Source: Azolla caroliniana
Taxonomy: Eukaryota; Polypodiophyta
Direction of reading: 5' to 3'
DNA: 64,000 nucleotides
Assembly (NCBI GenBank): GCA_043228905.1
Contig: JBHGNT010000001.1
Span: 22,568,001 to 22,632,000, forward strand
The notes under the pieces are model-generated. The model did not search any database. It was given only the letters and a program-made list of their open reading frames with translations, and had not been told where the DNA came from. This document shows, piece after piece, positions 52,661 through 62,435 of the stretch (within the stretch, counting starts at the first letter, position 1; the number at the start of each line of letters is the position of its first letter). The position numbers were made by a program, and so were the translations under genes.

Positions 52661-53156
52661 TGACGTGCCACGACATTGTCCCACAGGCATGCCAAGTGTT
52701 GTCCACCGAAAGCAGACAAATGTGAATAACGCATGGGAAAGAAATGTATTGTTATATTAGGAGCGTTAAGTAACGCGTGCAACGATTCACACAGGAAGCG
52801 TAACCGACTAAGCCCTGTGTATATAAAGGGCAGAAGAATAGTGTAATAGCTAGCGCCTTATTGAGCATAATCGTTAATAGAGTTCTATCTTCTCTGATAT
52901 TGTATCTCTCATTTATTCCCTGTTATCTCTATGTGACTGCATAAGCGTAAGCATATAAGGTAAGTACGTGGTGCATAGTTACGCACATTAGGAGCTTGGT
53001 TGAAGTTGTCTCCTGTTCACTCCCTTAGTAAATACGCTCTAATAGTATAAGTCACTACGCCAAGCGGGGTACATGTATCCCTACCCCCTTGCACCACGAT
53101 CACCTTGATACCTACCCCAAAGGACTAAGGGTAGGTTGTGTTCCTAACTGGCAACA
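52661..53156 (+). repeat. 3' LTR of Gypsy-B
   Basis: 496 bp, TGACGTGCCACG to CTGGCAACA. A strong TATA-like box GTGTATATAAAGGG lies at 52816-52829. Its last third matches 39174-39344. Confidence 0.88.
52816..52829 (+). promoter_or_regulatory. TATA box in Gypsy-B LTR
   Basis: GTGTATATAAAGGG, about 155 bases into the LTR, close to the Pol II TATA consensus; it would place the transcription start near 52850-52860. Confidence 0.6.
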
Positions 53157-53566
53157 CTCATCTAGTTCACAATGGGAGCCACAAGAGGGATGTAGCCTCT
53201 TATTGCATTTCCAAATGCAGTAATCCATGGTGCAGACAAATGTCGTGGGAAGACCATAAACAATTGGCTACTGGTAGTTTGATTGAAGAGCAAAATATAT
53301 ATTGGATGTGGTGCCTTTGAAGAAAAACACAATAATATTGAGCGTACCAAAAAGTTTGATGGTGATCAGGATGTTGAATGGTGGGGTAACTTCTTTAGTC
53401 ATCAACATACGATTTTAGATAACCACTTTGCCGGTTACTGGTGACTCCAAAATCTATTCAAGTGGACTATTGGTGGCCCATCAATGGTTAGCATGACTAA
53501 TTTACAATCACTAGATAATCCTATATTGAATAATCTAGTTCATCCACAACAAAGAGATATTTACGT
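53157..53566 (+). pseudogene. Unrecognised coding-like remnant, left part
   Basis: From about 53350 one frame reads KFDGDQDVEWWGNFFSHQHT, one stop at about 53441, NLFKWTIGGPSMVSMTNLQ and VHPQQRDIY, and continues past Gypsy-C into 60944. The earlier part (53162-53318) has CISKCSNPWCRQMSWEDHKQLA in another frame. I do not recognise the family. Base composition and low stop density suggest old protein-coding sequence of a host gene or DNA transposon. Confidence 0.4.
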
Positions 53567-54438
53567 TGTTGTGAAAAATTCGTCACTTTGTGCGGATCGT
53601 GAGTTGGAACCGCCAGGGTTATGGACCGGAATGAATTAGAGCTCACACGCACAACACAATCAAGATTTACACATAAGACAAGTAGATGAAAGAAAACATT
53701 AGTTTATATCAAAATAATAGATTCATTATAATTTTTGAATCATGTTATAATGGGTTGGATATCAATATGAGAGGTATTTTTTGAAAGAAGGGAGAAGAAA
53801 AATGGAGAAAAGAAGAGAGTGGAATATATATAGAGTTTCTTTGTTGATCATGGCCCCGTTATGTTTAGTTGCATGCGTCCACACATGACCTTTAGTTTAG
53901 TTGCATGGCCTCAAGATTCAGTTGCATGTGTCCACACATGGTGTTTACTTTAGTTGAGCAGTTTAGCCTGTGCACTATGAACGCTCCGAATGGCCCACAC
54001 ACTACGAACGCTCAGAACGGCCCACACACTATGGATTGCTCCAAAAGGCCCATGCACAGAATGGCCCGTGCATTACGGATTGCTTGCTCTGAATGGCCCA
54101 CGCACTTCAGATCCCTCTGAACAACCAAACGGCTTGTGCATTACGAACAACCCATGCAATAAGCCACCAAATATGAAATAATGGGTTTGAGTTCTGGTTA
54201 TATAATGTTGGATTCGATGTTGTCCTTTCTACGTGGGATATCTTACAATTCCGTTTCCCTCATCCTCTCAAACTTCATATTCACATAACTTGATACTTAG
54301 TTGTCCGTTTCATATACATGTAGTAAAATGCGTTCAGAAGCTCTTGAAGACGTCCATCTTTTCCATATCAAACCATTAAGCTAATCTAAAATAATTATTT
54401 CATTCTTTTTCATATCGTGTGTGAAGAACCACACGACA
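53567..54438 (-). repeat. 3' LTR of Gypsy-C
   Basis: Plus-strand ends TGTTGTGAAAAATTC and GAACCACACGACA. It carries an irregular tandem repeat of about 25-30 bp (GGCCCACACACTACGAACGC type) at about 53960-54160. It matches 60095-60939 with several indels in the array. Confidence 0.92.
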
Positions 54439-54456
54439 TTCACCCCCACCAAACTT
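54439..54456 (-). other. Polypurine tract of Gypsy-C
   Basis: Minus-strand GTTTGGTGGGGGTGAA ends at the LTR. The adjoining CCGGTGGATGTGCAAG block is shared with Gypsy-E and, in part, TRG. Confidence 0.8.
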
Positions 54457-54540
54457 GCACATCCACCGGTATGTGCCAATTGTGGTAAGGTTCCTCTTTT
54501 GATTATTCTTCGTCAACCTCGATGCTAGAGGCTACATCGT

Positions 54541-55600
54541 CTAGAGCTTCGATTTCAAGATTTGGGCCTCTCTTCTCTTAAAGATCTTGATTCTCTTTCT
54601 TGCAATTGGCAAAGCAAGTTGAGTTCCATCTAACTTTGCTAGAAAATAGGTTGCATTGTTTTCAATTTTCTTGAGCACATATGGGCCAAACCATCGTTTC
54701 ACAAACTTTCGAGCAGTGTTATATTGATTATCAAGGCTACTATTATAGACAAGAACCCAATCTCCTTCTTCAGTTTTTCTTTGATGAAGATGATGCTTTT
54801 TATCAAAATTCTCCTTGTTCCTCAATTGAACCTAGCACAACCGTTCTATTGCCAGCTCGACATCTTCAGGCCTCCATTCTAATTGTTGAATCCTTGTAGC
54901 TAGTAAGTCTTCTCGACTCTTTTCCTCTTGCCATGGCAAAGATGTCCACGAAGTAACACTTTGCTCGATAAGCATTATTGGTTTTTGCCATAATATGAGC
55001 TCGGTCGGCATATATCCTGTAGTCGTGTTATGTGTAGTTGTATCAACCCACAATGCATATGGTAGTAATCGTGGTCAGTCCCCCATCTTTCCGTCGCAAG
55101 ACTTTGCTAGATCTTTTACAATTGGACTATGTCCTCGTTCCACCTTCCCATTTGCGTCCGGGTTGTATGCCATGGTGAGTGATAATTTGACGCCTATCCT
55201 TGAAAAGAACTCTTTAGCTTCATTTGCATCTAATTCTCCCCTATCGGCTACTATTTTACCGACACATCCGTATCAACAAATAACATCTTCAAGGAGAAAC
55301 ATACAAATCGCCGAAATTGTTTTATTCCTTAGTGCCCGACCTTCTACTTGGTTGGTGAGATCCTCTCTTGCTAGCAAGAGGTACCTCATTTGCCACAATC
55401 CCATCAGCATAATCACTATGTTTACCAACCCCTTATAATGCATTGATAATGGATATGTCAGATGAAGTCCATTCCTATGTTGAACATTCGAGTACAATTG
55501 ACATTGTACACATGTTTCTACATAGCTTGTTATATCTTTGTGAACACTTGGCCATCAATACTTCTCCTTTAACTTTGCAAAAGTTGCCCATATGCCTCGA
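54541..55600 (-). pseudogene. Integrase of Gypsy-C
   Basis: The zinc region begins in the preceding frame (FHDSVLVVHRG near 55600-55630) and continues through a TGA stop at about 55558 with VHKDITSYVETCVQCQLYS. Core: GLHLTYPLSMHY, a shift, IVADRGELDANEAKEFF (second Asp) near 55220-55260, LTMAYNPDANGKVERGH (Glu) near 55130-55170, WVDTTTHNTTTGYMP, and C-terminal TEEGDWVLVYNSSLDN and KFVKRWFGPYVL, ending at 54541. No chromodomain. Two stops and one shift away from intact. Confidence 0.88.
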
Positions 55601-57186
55601 TGAACTACCAACACACTATCATGAAATTCAGTAATTAGGGTTTCTCGATCCTGTTTCTTGCACACCACTCGAAGCGGAGTTCCATTCTTCCTCTTTGGAA
55701 ACTTCCATAAATGTCCTTCTTTGAGGAAGAACTTGTAGGCCTTCTTCCTAATTCGGTAGAAGTCTTCCTTTGACCATGATTCATCCTTTGAAAGAGAGCT
55801 CAAGTAATTGCTAATTTCGATGAATTCACCCTCATAATCTTCTACTTTAAACACTGCTAGCACTTGAGCACAAGAACCCGTAAAGAAGTTTAGGCCAACA
55901 TCCTCTTCTTTGGAGCACAAATCTTCTTCACCCTCATACCTTGCCCTTGACAACATATCGGCCACCAAATTATGCCTCCCATTTATATGTTGAACCTTGG
56001 GGTTGAGGGACTTGATATAGGCAACCCATCGTAGCATAGCAATATCCGGTGTAACACAACCGGATATCATTCCGAGAATAGGTAGACAATCAATTTCGAT
56101 TATGACTCTTGTTACGATAAGGTAGTCACGATCGATTTTAACTGCAGATACTATTCCCCATTGCTCTCTCTTTACTTGGGCATACTTTCTTTGTCTTTCG
56201 GTCAACACCTTTGCACCGAATGGGATTGCATATTGATTTTTTTCTTTGTCTTCTTGGTTTATCACCCATCCAATTCCGGTTGGGGTCATATCCACCGTCA
56301 CATATATCAGCGTACCTTCGGTGTAGTCTGCTTTGCGAAGTGCTGGAGCTTCCAATAATAGTTTCTTTAACTTTTGAACCGTGTAGGTATACTCATCGTC
56401 CCATTCAAACTTCTTCCTTTTCTTTAGTAGTCCATACAATGGTTCAACGACATGGGCATAGTGAGGAATCCATATGTGATAGAATGCACATGCTCCCAAG
56501 AATCTTTGCACCTCTATTTGGGACTCACATTTCTCTTTCATCTCTTGAATAGTGTTCACCTTGGATGGAGATGGCTTCTGGCCATAAGATCCACATAAGT
56601 GTCCTACTACCAATATTTCTGGTTGACCAAATGCAGACTTCTCTCCTGAAAACGTGAGGTTTGCGTCGTCAAGCTTTTGCAACACCTTCTCGCTATCCTT
56701 TATATGATCGATGAAGAATCTACGGCAACCATCTTTCTCTTCCACCAATAATCCTTTGATCGGAATGTCATCTAAGAAGGACATTGTGATATCAGGGATA
56801 CAATCCTTCAACACTTTGTTCATGGCATTCACCATGTGGGCTACGAAGTTTGTCTAACCTTGGGGTAAGGTGCACATGCTCACCAACCCGATCAGTGTCC
56901 TCATTGTCGTTATGTCTCTACTATCGACTGCCAATTGAAACTAGTCATAGCTTGAGTAGAGATCACCAATGGAATAGATTGATCTTCCCGCAAAGGCCTC
57001 GACAAATTCATCTACACTTGGACCAATTCCGGAATTTCGATTCGTCAGCTTGTTGACGGGTTGGAGATCTTGAATAAAGCATAAGGACCCGTTCTTCTTC
57101 TGCGCCGTAAACCATCTATTGGAGTAGGGAGCATTGGACGACTCAAGAATTCCCATCCTAATATTTTTCTTTAGAAGATTAATCAA
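55555..57186 (-). pseudogene. RT-RNase H of Gypsy-C
   Basis: 57186-56941: RT fingers SNRWFTAQKKNGSLCFIQD and YSSYD. After a stop, the 426-codon frame at 56835 runs VLKDCIPDITMSFLDDIPIKG (FLDD), FSGEKSAFGQPEILVVGHLCGSYG, FLGACAFYHIWIPHYAHV, RNase H VDMTPTGIGW, KREQWGIVSAV, IEIDCLPI and HINGRHNLVADMLSRARY, and then the integrase lead-in. In the last RNase H motif the usual Asp of GKDN-type is His. Most catalytic residues are recognisable, making this with 32431-33917 the best polymerase of the group here. Confidence 0.9.
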
Positions 57187-58045
57187 CTTCGGAATGTGAG
57201 CTCTTGGAACTAGTATCGGCTTGAGGTTCCAAGGTACATCCTATCTCTTGTGGAGAGAAGGCGAAGGCTTTTCCATGCCTCTCAAGCATCATCCTAACTA
57301 TTTTCTCTTCTTTGGGGAGAAGGAAGTCATCCTACCCGACTCAGAGTTTCCCTCTCGATTCGCCGGGGAAGGTATGGCCTATTGCTTTTGGGTCTCTGAG
57401 ACTCGGATCCTTGGTAACTTCCTTCATTCGTTGCCAACTATCCTCCGGTAACGGAATAGCTATTGGCTTGATCTTCTTATCTACTGTTTTATATTTTGTA
57501 TTTACTTTGACCATCTCCTCCATAACCCCTCGTCGACATTCATCGATGGCAGTATACATGTTGATAAAGTTTACCTGAATATTATGTTGCTCATGAGGGT
57601 TCACGTCCACGATACTCTCTATTTCTCCGATTGTATCGTTAAATGAGGCTTCCTCCATGACCCATGATATGTTGTCTTCTTCTTCTAATATTCCCTGTTC
57701 TTTTAACCAATGTTCAAAGTTTTGAACTTGGCGCTTCTCTCGCTCATTCAGTGAGGTCATCCCACATGCACCATTAGGTGCTAAATATATGTTTCCTTCT
57801 TGATTTCTTCTTCTTTTTAGGAACTTAAATTTTCTCGAACTATCTTTGCCCCATTCTACAATAGTCCATGTTAAAAATTTGAGGCCTCATCTCCGAGGCT
57901 ATCTCGGTTCCTCTCATGACTAGCTCGCACCGTCAAGAATTGAACCGACTTCGGACCATCGAGAAACTCCACCCGAGCGAATGTCGCTCCAATGTCGACA
58001 CCTTAGTCTCCATCCTTGATGATGTTATGTAGGGTTGCCCAAGAA
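57187..58045 (-). pseudogene. PR-RT linker of Gypsy-C
   Basis: A frame at 57341-57760 holds SLNEREKRQVQNFEHWLKEQ, NFINMYTAIDECRRGVMEEM and VKVNTKYKTVDKKIKPIA. The stretch 57760-58045 is shifted protease end and joining sequence. TKYKTVDKK matches Gypsy-A (27560) and Gypsy-D (3670). Confidence 0.75.
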
Positions 58046-59092
58046 TCACCGAATGGAAGCTGAATCTTGCACAAAGAAGTGTTGGTTGATCTCTACATCC
58101 CCAATTGTGACTTGAATGTTGGGACATGCTCCATAAAGATCTTCCATTGCCTTCGTCACTGCATGAATCTTCCATCCATGGTTTGTGTTGATAGGCCATC
58201 TTCCCTTGTAAAATTCCGTCGACATGAGGTTAATATCTGATCTGTGGTCTATAAGAGCCACAACCATCTCTTTCTTCTCTCCAATCTTTACTAGAGTTTT
58301 GGTTGTCGCTCTCACCCAATGGGGTCGTGTATAATGACTATCCACTAAATCTTCTTCTTTCTCTCCCGTTCTTGCCATATTTATGGCATTGGTTGTCACC
58401 TTAGTAGAAATGCCCTCTTCCTCATCCGCTTGTTTTCTTTTCCGTTTGATAAGATCGACGATGGTCTTATGGAACTCCTTCTTTGCAATTCCAAGTAGTT
58501 CTCTCAATGTAAGGTCAATATGGCTATCTAGCACTCTTTCTTCAATAACCTTCCTTGACTTAGTTGTTTGTTTAATATCCGACCTTAATTTGTATGTTGG
58601 CATCGATCTATCCTTCCCCTTCTTGGCATTTTCTTCAGATGGATGTGTTGGTTCTTCGACTCTCTTGTTTGAGTTCCCATCTTCTTGATGTATGGTCTTG
58701 ATTACCTCTTCCTTCTTCTTAGCTTTTCTTGTGTGATGTTTCTTGGAAGGGCCTTCTTCTAGATCCGTCCTCTTCCACTTCTCATCCACAAACACTTCGT
58801 GGGTTTTGCATATGACCTCTGGAGAGATCGTGTTGTTATCAATCGGATCCTCCCATCCTGTAAGGTCTCGTACATGAAGGTTTGCTAGCTTTGCATCATT
58901 CGAATTAATCTTCCCTTTTTTTTGGTATTCAAGGACGGTCGTCCAAAACCCTGTTCCCGGTTTAATCATCCCAAGCTTTTCCTTCCCGATTCTTATACCA
59001 GCGGATGTGGCATAGTGTATAGCTTTGACATGGTTCACATCGACCTCATGCATGATTTTCTTGTGACCGCCTCTACCGAAATTCACTTGCAA
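58046..59092 (-). pseudogene. Gag linker and protease of Gypsy-C
   Basis: 348 open codons: linker KKIMHEVDVNHVKAIHYATSAG, DEKWKRTDLEEGPSKKHH, RVLDSHIDLTLRELLGIAKKEF, then protease MVVALIDHRSDINLMSTEFY. The active site is D-H-R-S: Gly of the otherwise conserved D-H-G is replaced by Arg, which should abolish activity. Frame lost at the protease end near 58046. Confidence 0.85.
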
Positions 59093-60060
59093 TGGTTGGC
59101 GAGTATAGTTGAGTGTATAATGTTTCCTTCCATGTAGATGACGTTTTGTCGAATTGCTTCTTGAAGGCTAACACAATCTTTCCTCGCCTGATCCATACTA
59201 TCACACCACACAGATTTATATGGGTCTTTCCCCTTCGGCCCACGACGAATCATATTAGCTAATGAAACTTATTCGAATTTTTTAGCCAACTCTTCAATGA
59301 TAGACTTCTCCATCGCTCTTTCGGTCGGCTCTCTTTGCTTTGGCACCTCAGTTGTTATTGGAGCCTTCCTTCTTTGGAGCACTGGTCCCGTTGGAATCGT
59401 CTAGCCATCACCGACGCTTGTCGAATCGATTACATGCTCTTCTGACCGCAACCCAATCCGTTACGAGATTGTTGGGTTGTGCTTTGTCCTCTAATAGACT
59501 ACCTAGTTCTTGTCTATCTTTTGCATCTACTGTCTTTAAGAAGTATAAAAATTTATCTCCTTCGAGAAGTGTTTGGTCGGTTCTCGGGAGATGGTTATAC
59601 ATTTGGTCAAATTCGGTGTACACTCCCGATGTGTTCATGTTCTTCCCTTTCTTTTCAATCCACTTCTTCAATGTATGACGAGTCATCCTTGATGCATCTT
59701 CAAGCATATATTCAGCCAAAAGTGCCCTTTCAAATCCCACCCATGTCATTTGGGTACCTTGAATCTCCCTTATACAGTCTTGTAACCCTATTGCCACGAC
59801 ACACTTGAAGCTTGATATTTGCTTTTTCTTCGATAACATCTCTTTGTTGCATCTCCGTCTTGTATATATAGAGAAAATCCGTAATGTTCCTTCCACTAAA
59901 TTAGCCTACTATCTCAATGGTTCGGTCGATGGCCTTGTCTAAGCTTGCATCATTATCTCGAGCTCTCATCATATGCTCGACAATAGCCACCAACTTTGCC
60001 ACTTCGTCATCTTGGGTATTTGTCGAAGAACACATATTCTAACCTTCTATTTCAAGCACT
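59093..60060 (-). pseudogene. Gag N-terminal and zinc region of Gypsy-C
   Basis: From 60040: DEVAKLVAIVEHMMRARDND, SLDKAIDRTIEIVG, a stop at 59903, FSGRNITDFLYIYKTEM, then from 59896 VGFERALLAEYMLEDASRMT and WVAVRRACNRFDKRR. A degenerate knuckle VWCDSMDQARKDC near 59170-59210 has lost its first Cys and its His. Same layout as TRG residues 1-300. Confidence 0.8.
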
Positions 60061-60094
60061 TGAATCCTTCCTACCGCCTCTTCACGTTGAATTA

Positions 60095-60939
60095 TGTCGT
60101 GAAAAATCCGTCACTATGTGTGGATCGTGAGGCGGAAATGCCGGGTTTATGAACTGGAAGGAATCAGAGCTCACACGCACAACGCAATCAAGATTTACAC
60201 ATAAGACAATTAGATGAAAGAAAACATTGTTAGATGAAAGAAAACATTAGTTTATATAAAAATAATAGATTCTTTATAATTTTTGAATCATGTTACAATG
60301 GGTTGGATATCAATATGAGAGATCATTTTTGAAACAAGGCAGAAGAAAAATGGAGAAAAGAAGAGAGTGGAATATATATAGAGTTTCTTTATTGATCATG
60401 GCCCCTTTATGTTCAGTTGCATGCATCCACACATGACATTTACTTTAGTTGCATGGCCTGAATGTTCAGTTGCATGCGTCCACACATGGCGTTTACTTTA
60501 GTTGAGCAGTTTAGCCCGTGCACTACGAATGCTCCGAACGGCCCGCAAAAACGAACACTCTGAATGGTTTGCGCACTACGACCCGTGCACTACAAGCCGT
60601 GCACTACGAACTCTCAAAATAATCCACGCTCTACGGATCGCTCCAAAGGGCTGAATGACTTATGAAAACGAGCTTGTGCACTACGAACAGCCCGTGCACG
60701 AAGCACCCAGATATGAAGTATTGGGTTTGAGGTCTGCTTATATAATGCTATAGTTCTGTGTCCCTCATCTTCTTAAACTTCATACTCACATAACTTGATA
60801 CTTAGTTGTCCGTTTCATATGTAATAAAATGCGTTCGGGAGCTCTTGAAGACATCCATCTTTTCCATATCAAACGATTAAGCTAATCTAAACTAATTATT
60901 TCATTATTTTTCATATCGTGTGTGAAGAACCACACAACA
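60095..60939 (-). repeat. 5' LTR of Gypsy-C
   Basis: Plus-strand ends TGTCGTGAAAAATCC and GAACCACACAACA. The tandem array lies at about 60505-60700 and is arranged differently from the other LTR. A duplicated AGATGAAAGAAAACATT occurs near 60210-60250. Confidence 0.92.
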
Positions 60940-61043
60940 ACGTGCGAGCTAGAATATCGCATGATGCAGAGGCGAGATGGCAAGACAATCTACATGAGCT
61001 ACAAGTTGGTATGTTGGTTGCAACATTAGTTGGGGGTGATAAG
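60940..61043 (+). pseudogene. Unrecognised coding-like remnant, right part
   Basis: In the same frame as the left part it reads RARISHDAEARWQDNLHELQVGMLVATLVGGDKL, after the duplicated ACGT. No stop before the Copia-3 LTR. Family not recognised. Confidence 0.4.
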
Positions 61044-61375
61044 TTGGTTTTGAGTGAACAAGCTCAACTTGGACCGGATCGGCTAAAGAATCTGAGAACT
61101 GGATCATATTGAACCGATCCGTTAGGCCCGAATCGACTAAAGAAGTGGGGAGCCGGATTTGACGAAGACTAATTGGTGGGAGCCAGAAGGCAGTTGGAAA
61201 GATATTCCATGAAGGAATATATTTGAGAGTTAGTGTAGGGGCTCATTTATGAACATTCAAGTACTGACGGTACTTGTGTCAATCCTTTTAAGGACTTGTA
61301 TAAAAGTGCTCTCTGAGCACATTCGATGTACAAAACGAGTGTTATTTTTTAATAGAGTTCATGTTCTTGTTTGTT
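61044..61375 (+). repeat. 5' LTR of Copia-3
   Basis: It starts near TTGAGTGAACAAGCTCAACT and resembles the Copia-1 LTR start. A TATA-like GGACTTGTATAAAAGTG lies at 61306-61322, paralleled at 38978-38995. The 3' edge is set only by the gag ATG at 61383. Confidence 0.65.
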
Positions 61376-61382
61376 TGTCCAA

Positions 61383-62435
61383 TGGAGAAGCTCGATAGGC
61401 GCAACTACGCATCTTGGTCATACAGAGATGCACAAATATCTGTTAGGACATAAATATTAGAGCTATGTCGAAGGAGCAAATGATGCAAGACCAGATTTGA
61501 CACACAGGAATTTTCTGGCTTGGGAATAGTCCGCAAGCAGAGTTCTCAACTGATTTGCATCTATAATGTCGGTGAACAGCTATTGAGATGCATCCAGGAT
61601 GCCAAGATGCCAAAGGAGTCTTGGGGAAATCTGAAGAAGATTTTCGCCGCGAGCACCACAACTAGAAAGCTTCAGCTCAGACAACAACTGAACAACGTTC
61701 GACAAAGAGATATGTCGTTGGCTGATTATAGCTCCCAGATGAAAGACCTCTGCGATTCCCTCGCCTCCATCAATGTGAATGTCAAGGAGGAGGAAATGGT
61801 GCAGGTTTGTCTCGGAGGATTGGTGCAGAAGTTCGGATCATTCCGGAAAATAATTTGCATGAGAGAGAATACATCATTATTGTTTGAGTTGCAATCGATG
61901 CTTCTCGTTGAAGAGAACCACATGGGTGCATCGACGAATACGCACACCAAAAACACGATGCTATACATGGAGGAAGATAGGCCCCGTGGTTGTGGTGGTC
62001 GAAGCGGTTCGGCACGCAATGGAATAGGTCGACAAGAGCAAAAGGGAAGGCATAATTGAAATGCTGACAACAATTTCAAACCCTTCGGAAACAGGGGGAG
62101 TCAAGGCGGCACCGGAAACCGGCAAGCAAAGGCCGAAACGGAACGTTGGTACTGTCGTTGGAAGGGCCACAAAGAGCGAGTGTTGGAAGAAGCGCTCTGA
62201 TTTGGATAAACCCGGATCGAGCCGGGATGACGCCGACAGACGTCACAGATCACACTACACTGAAGGCTCAAGAGGAGCCTGGAATGGATCAGGCCTAGCC
62301 TTTGTGATGAAGCACAAGGCTAATTTGATGAAGACAAGCACCTCGAGACCGAACGATGTATGGTATGTTGATTCCGGAGCTTCAAACCATATGACAAGCC
62401 ACGACCAGTGGTTCTCGTATATGGAGAAACCTTAA
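61383..62435 (+). pseudogene. Gag and protease of Copia-3
   Basis: MEKLDRRNYASWSYRDAQIS at 61383, a stop at 61452, then the 61520-62059 frame: LLRCIQDAKMPKESWGNLKKIF, KLQLRQQLNNVRQRDMSLADY, a UBN2-type copia Gag. The zinc knuckle near 62135-62175 is damaged (first Cys to Trp, last Cys shifted). PR follows at about 62355 with VWYVDSGASNHMTSHDQWF. Stop after MEKP at 62433. Confidence 0.85.

Larger units (their letters stand above)
39174..53156 (+). mobile_element. Gypsy-B, Ty3/gypsy element with extra ORF
   Basis: A truncated 5' LTR, primer site, gag with three zinc knuckles, RNase H, integrase, an additional coiled-coil ORF, polypurine tract and complete 3' LTR on the plus strand. It lacks PR and most of RT. 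A gypsy solo LTR (42184-43461) and copia Copia-2m (45284-50519) are inserted in it. Its LTRs, primer site and proteins are unlike the A/C/D/E/TRG group. Gypsy-F (9371-11371) is a relative by its extra ORF. Confidence 0.85.
53567..60939 (-). mobile_element. Gypsy-C, nearly complete Ty3/gypsy element
   Basis: LTRs 53567-54438 and 60095-60939 with minus-strand gag, PR, RT, RNase H, IN and polypurine tract; 7373 bp. The 4-bp ACGT duplication flanks it (53563-53566, 60940-60943), and the target reading frame resumes on the far side. The primer site is damaged: AATTCAACGTGAAGAGG beside the LTR lacks about ten bases of the tRNA-Trp complement. Individual domains are better preserved than in Gypsy-D. 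Confidence 0.94.
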
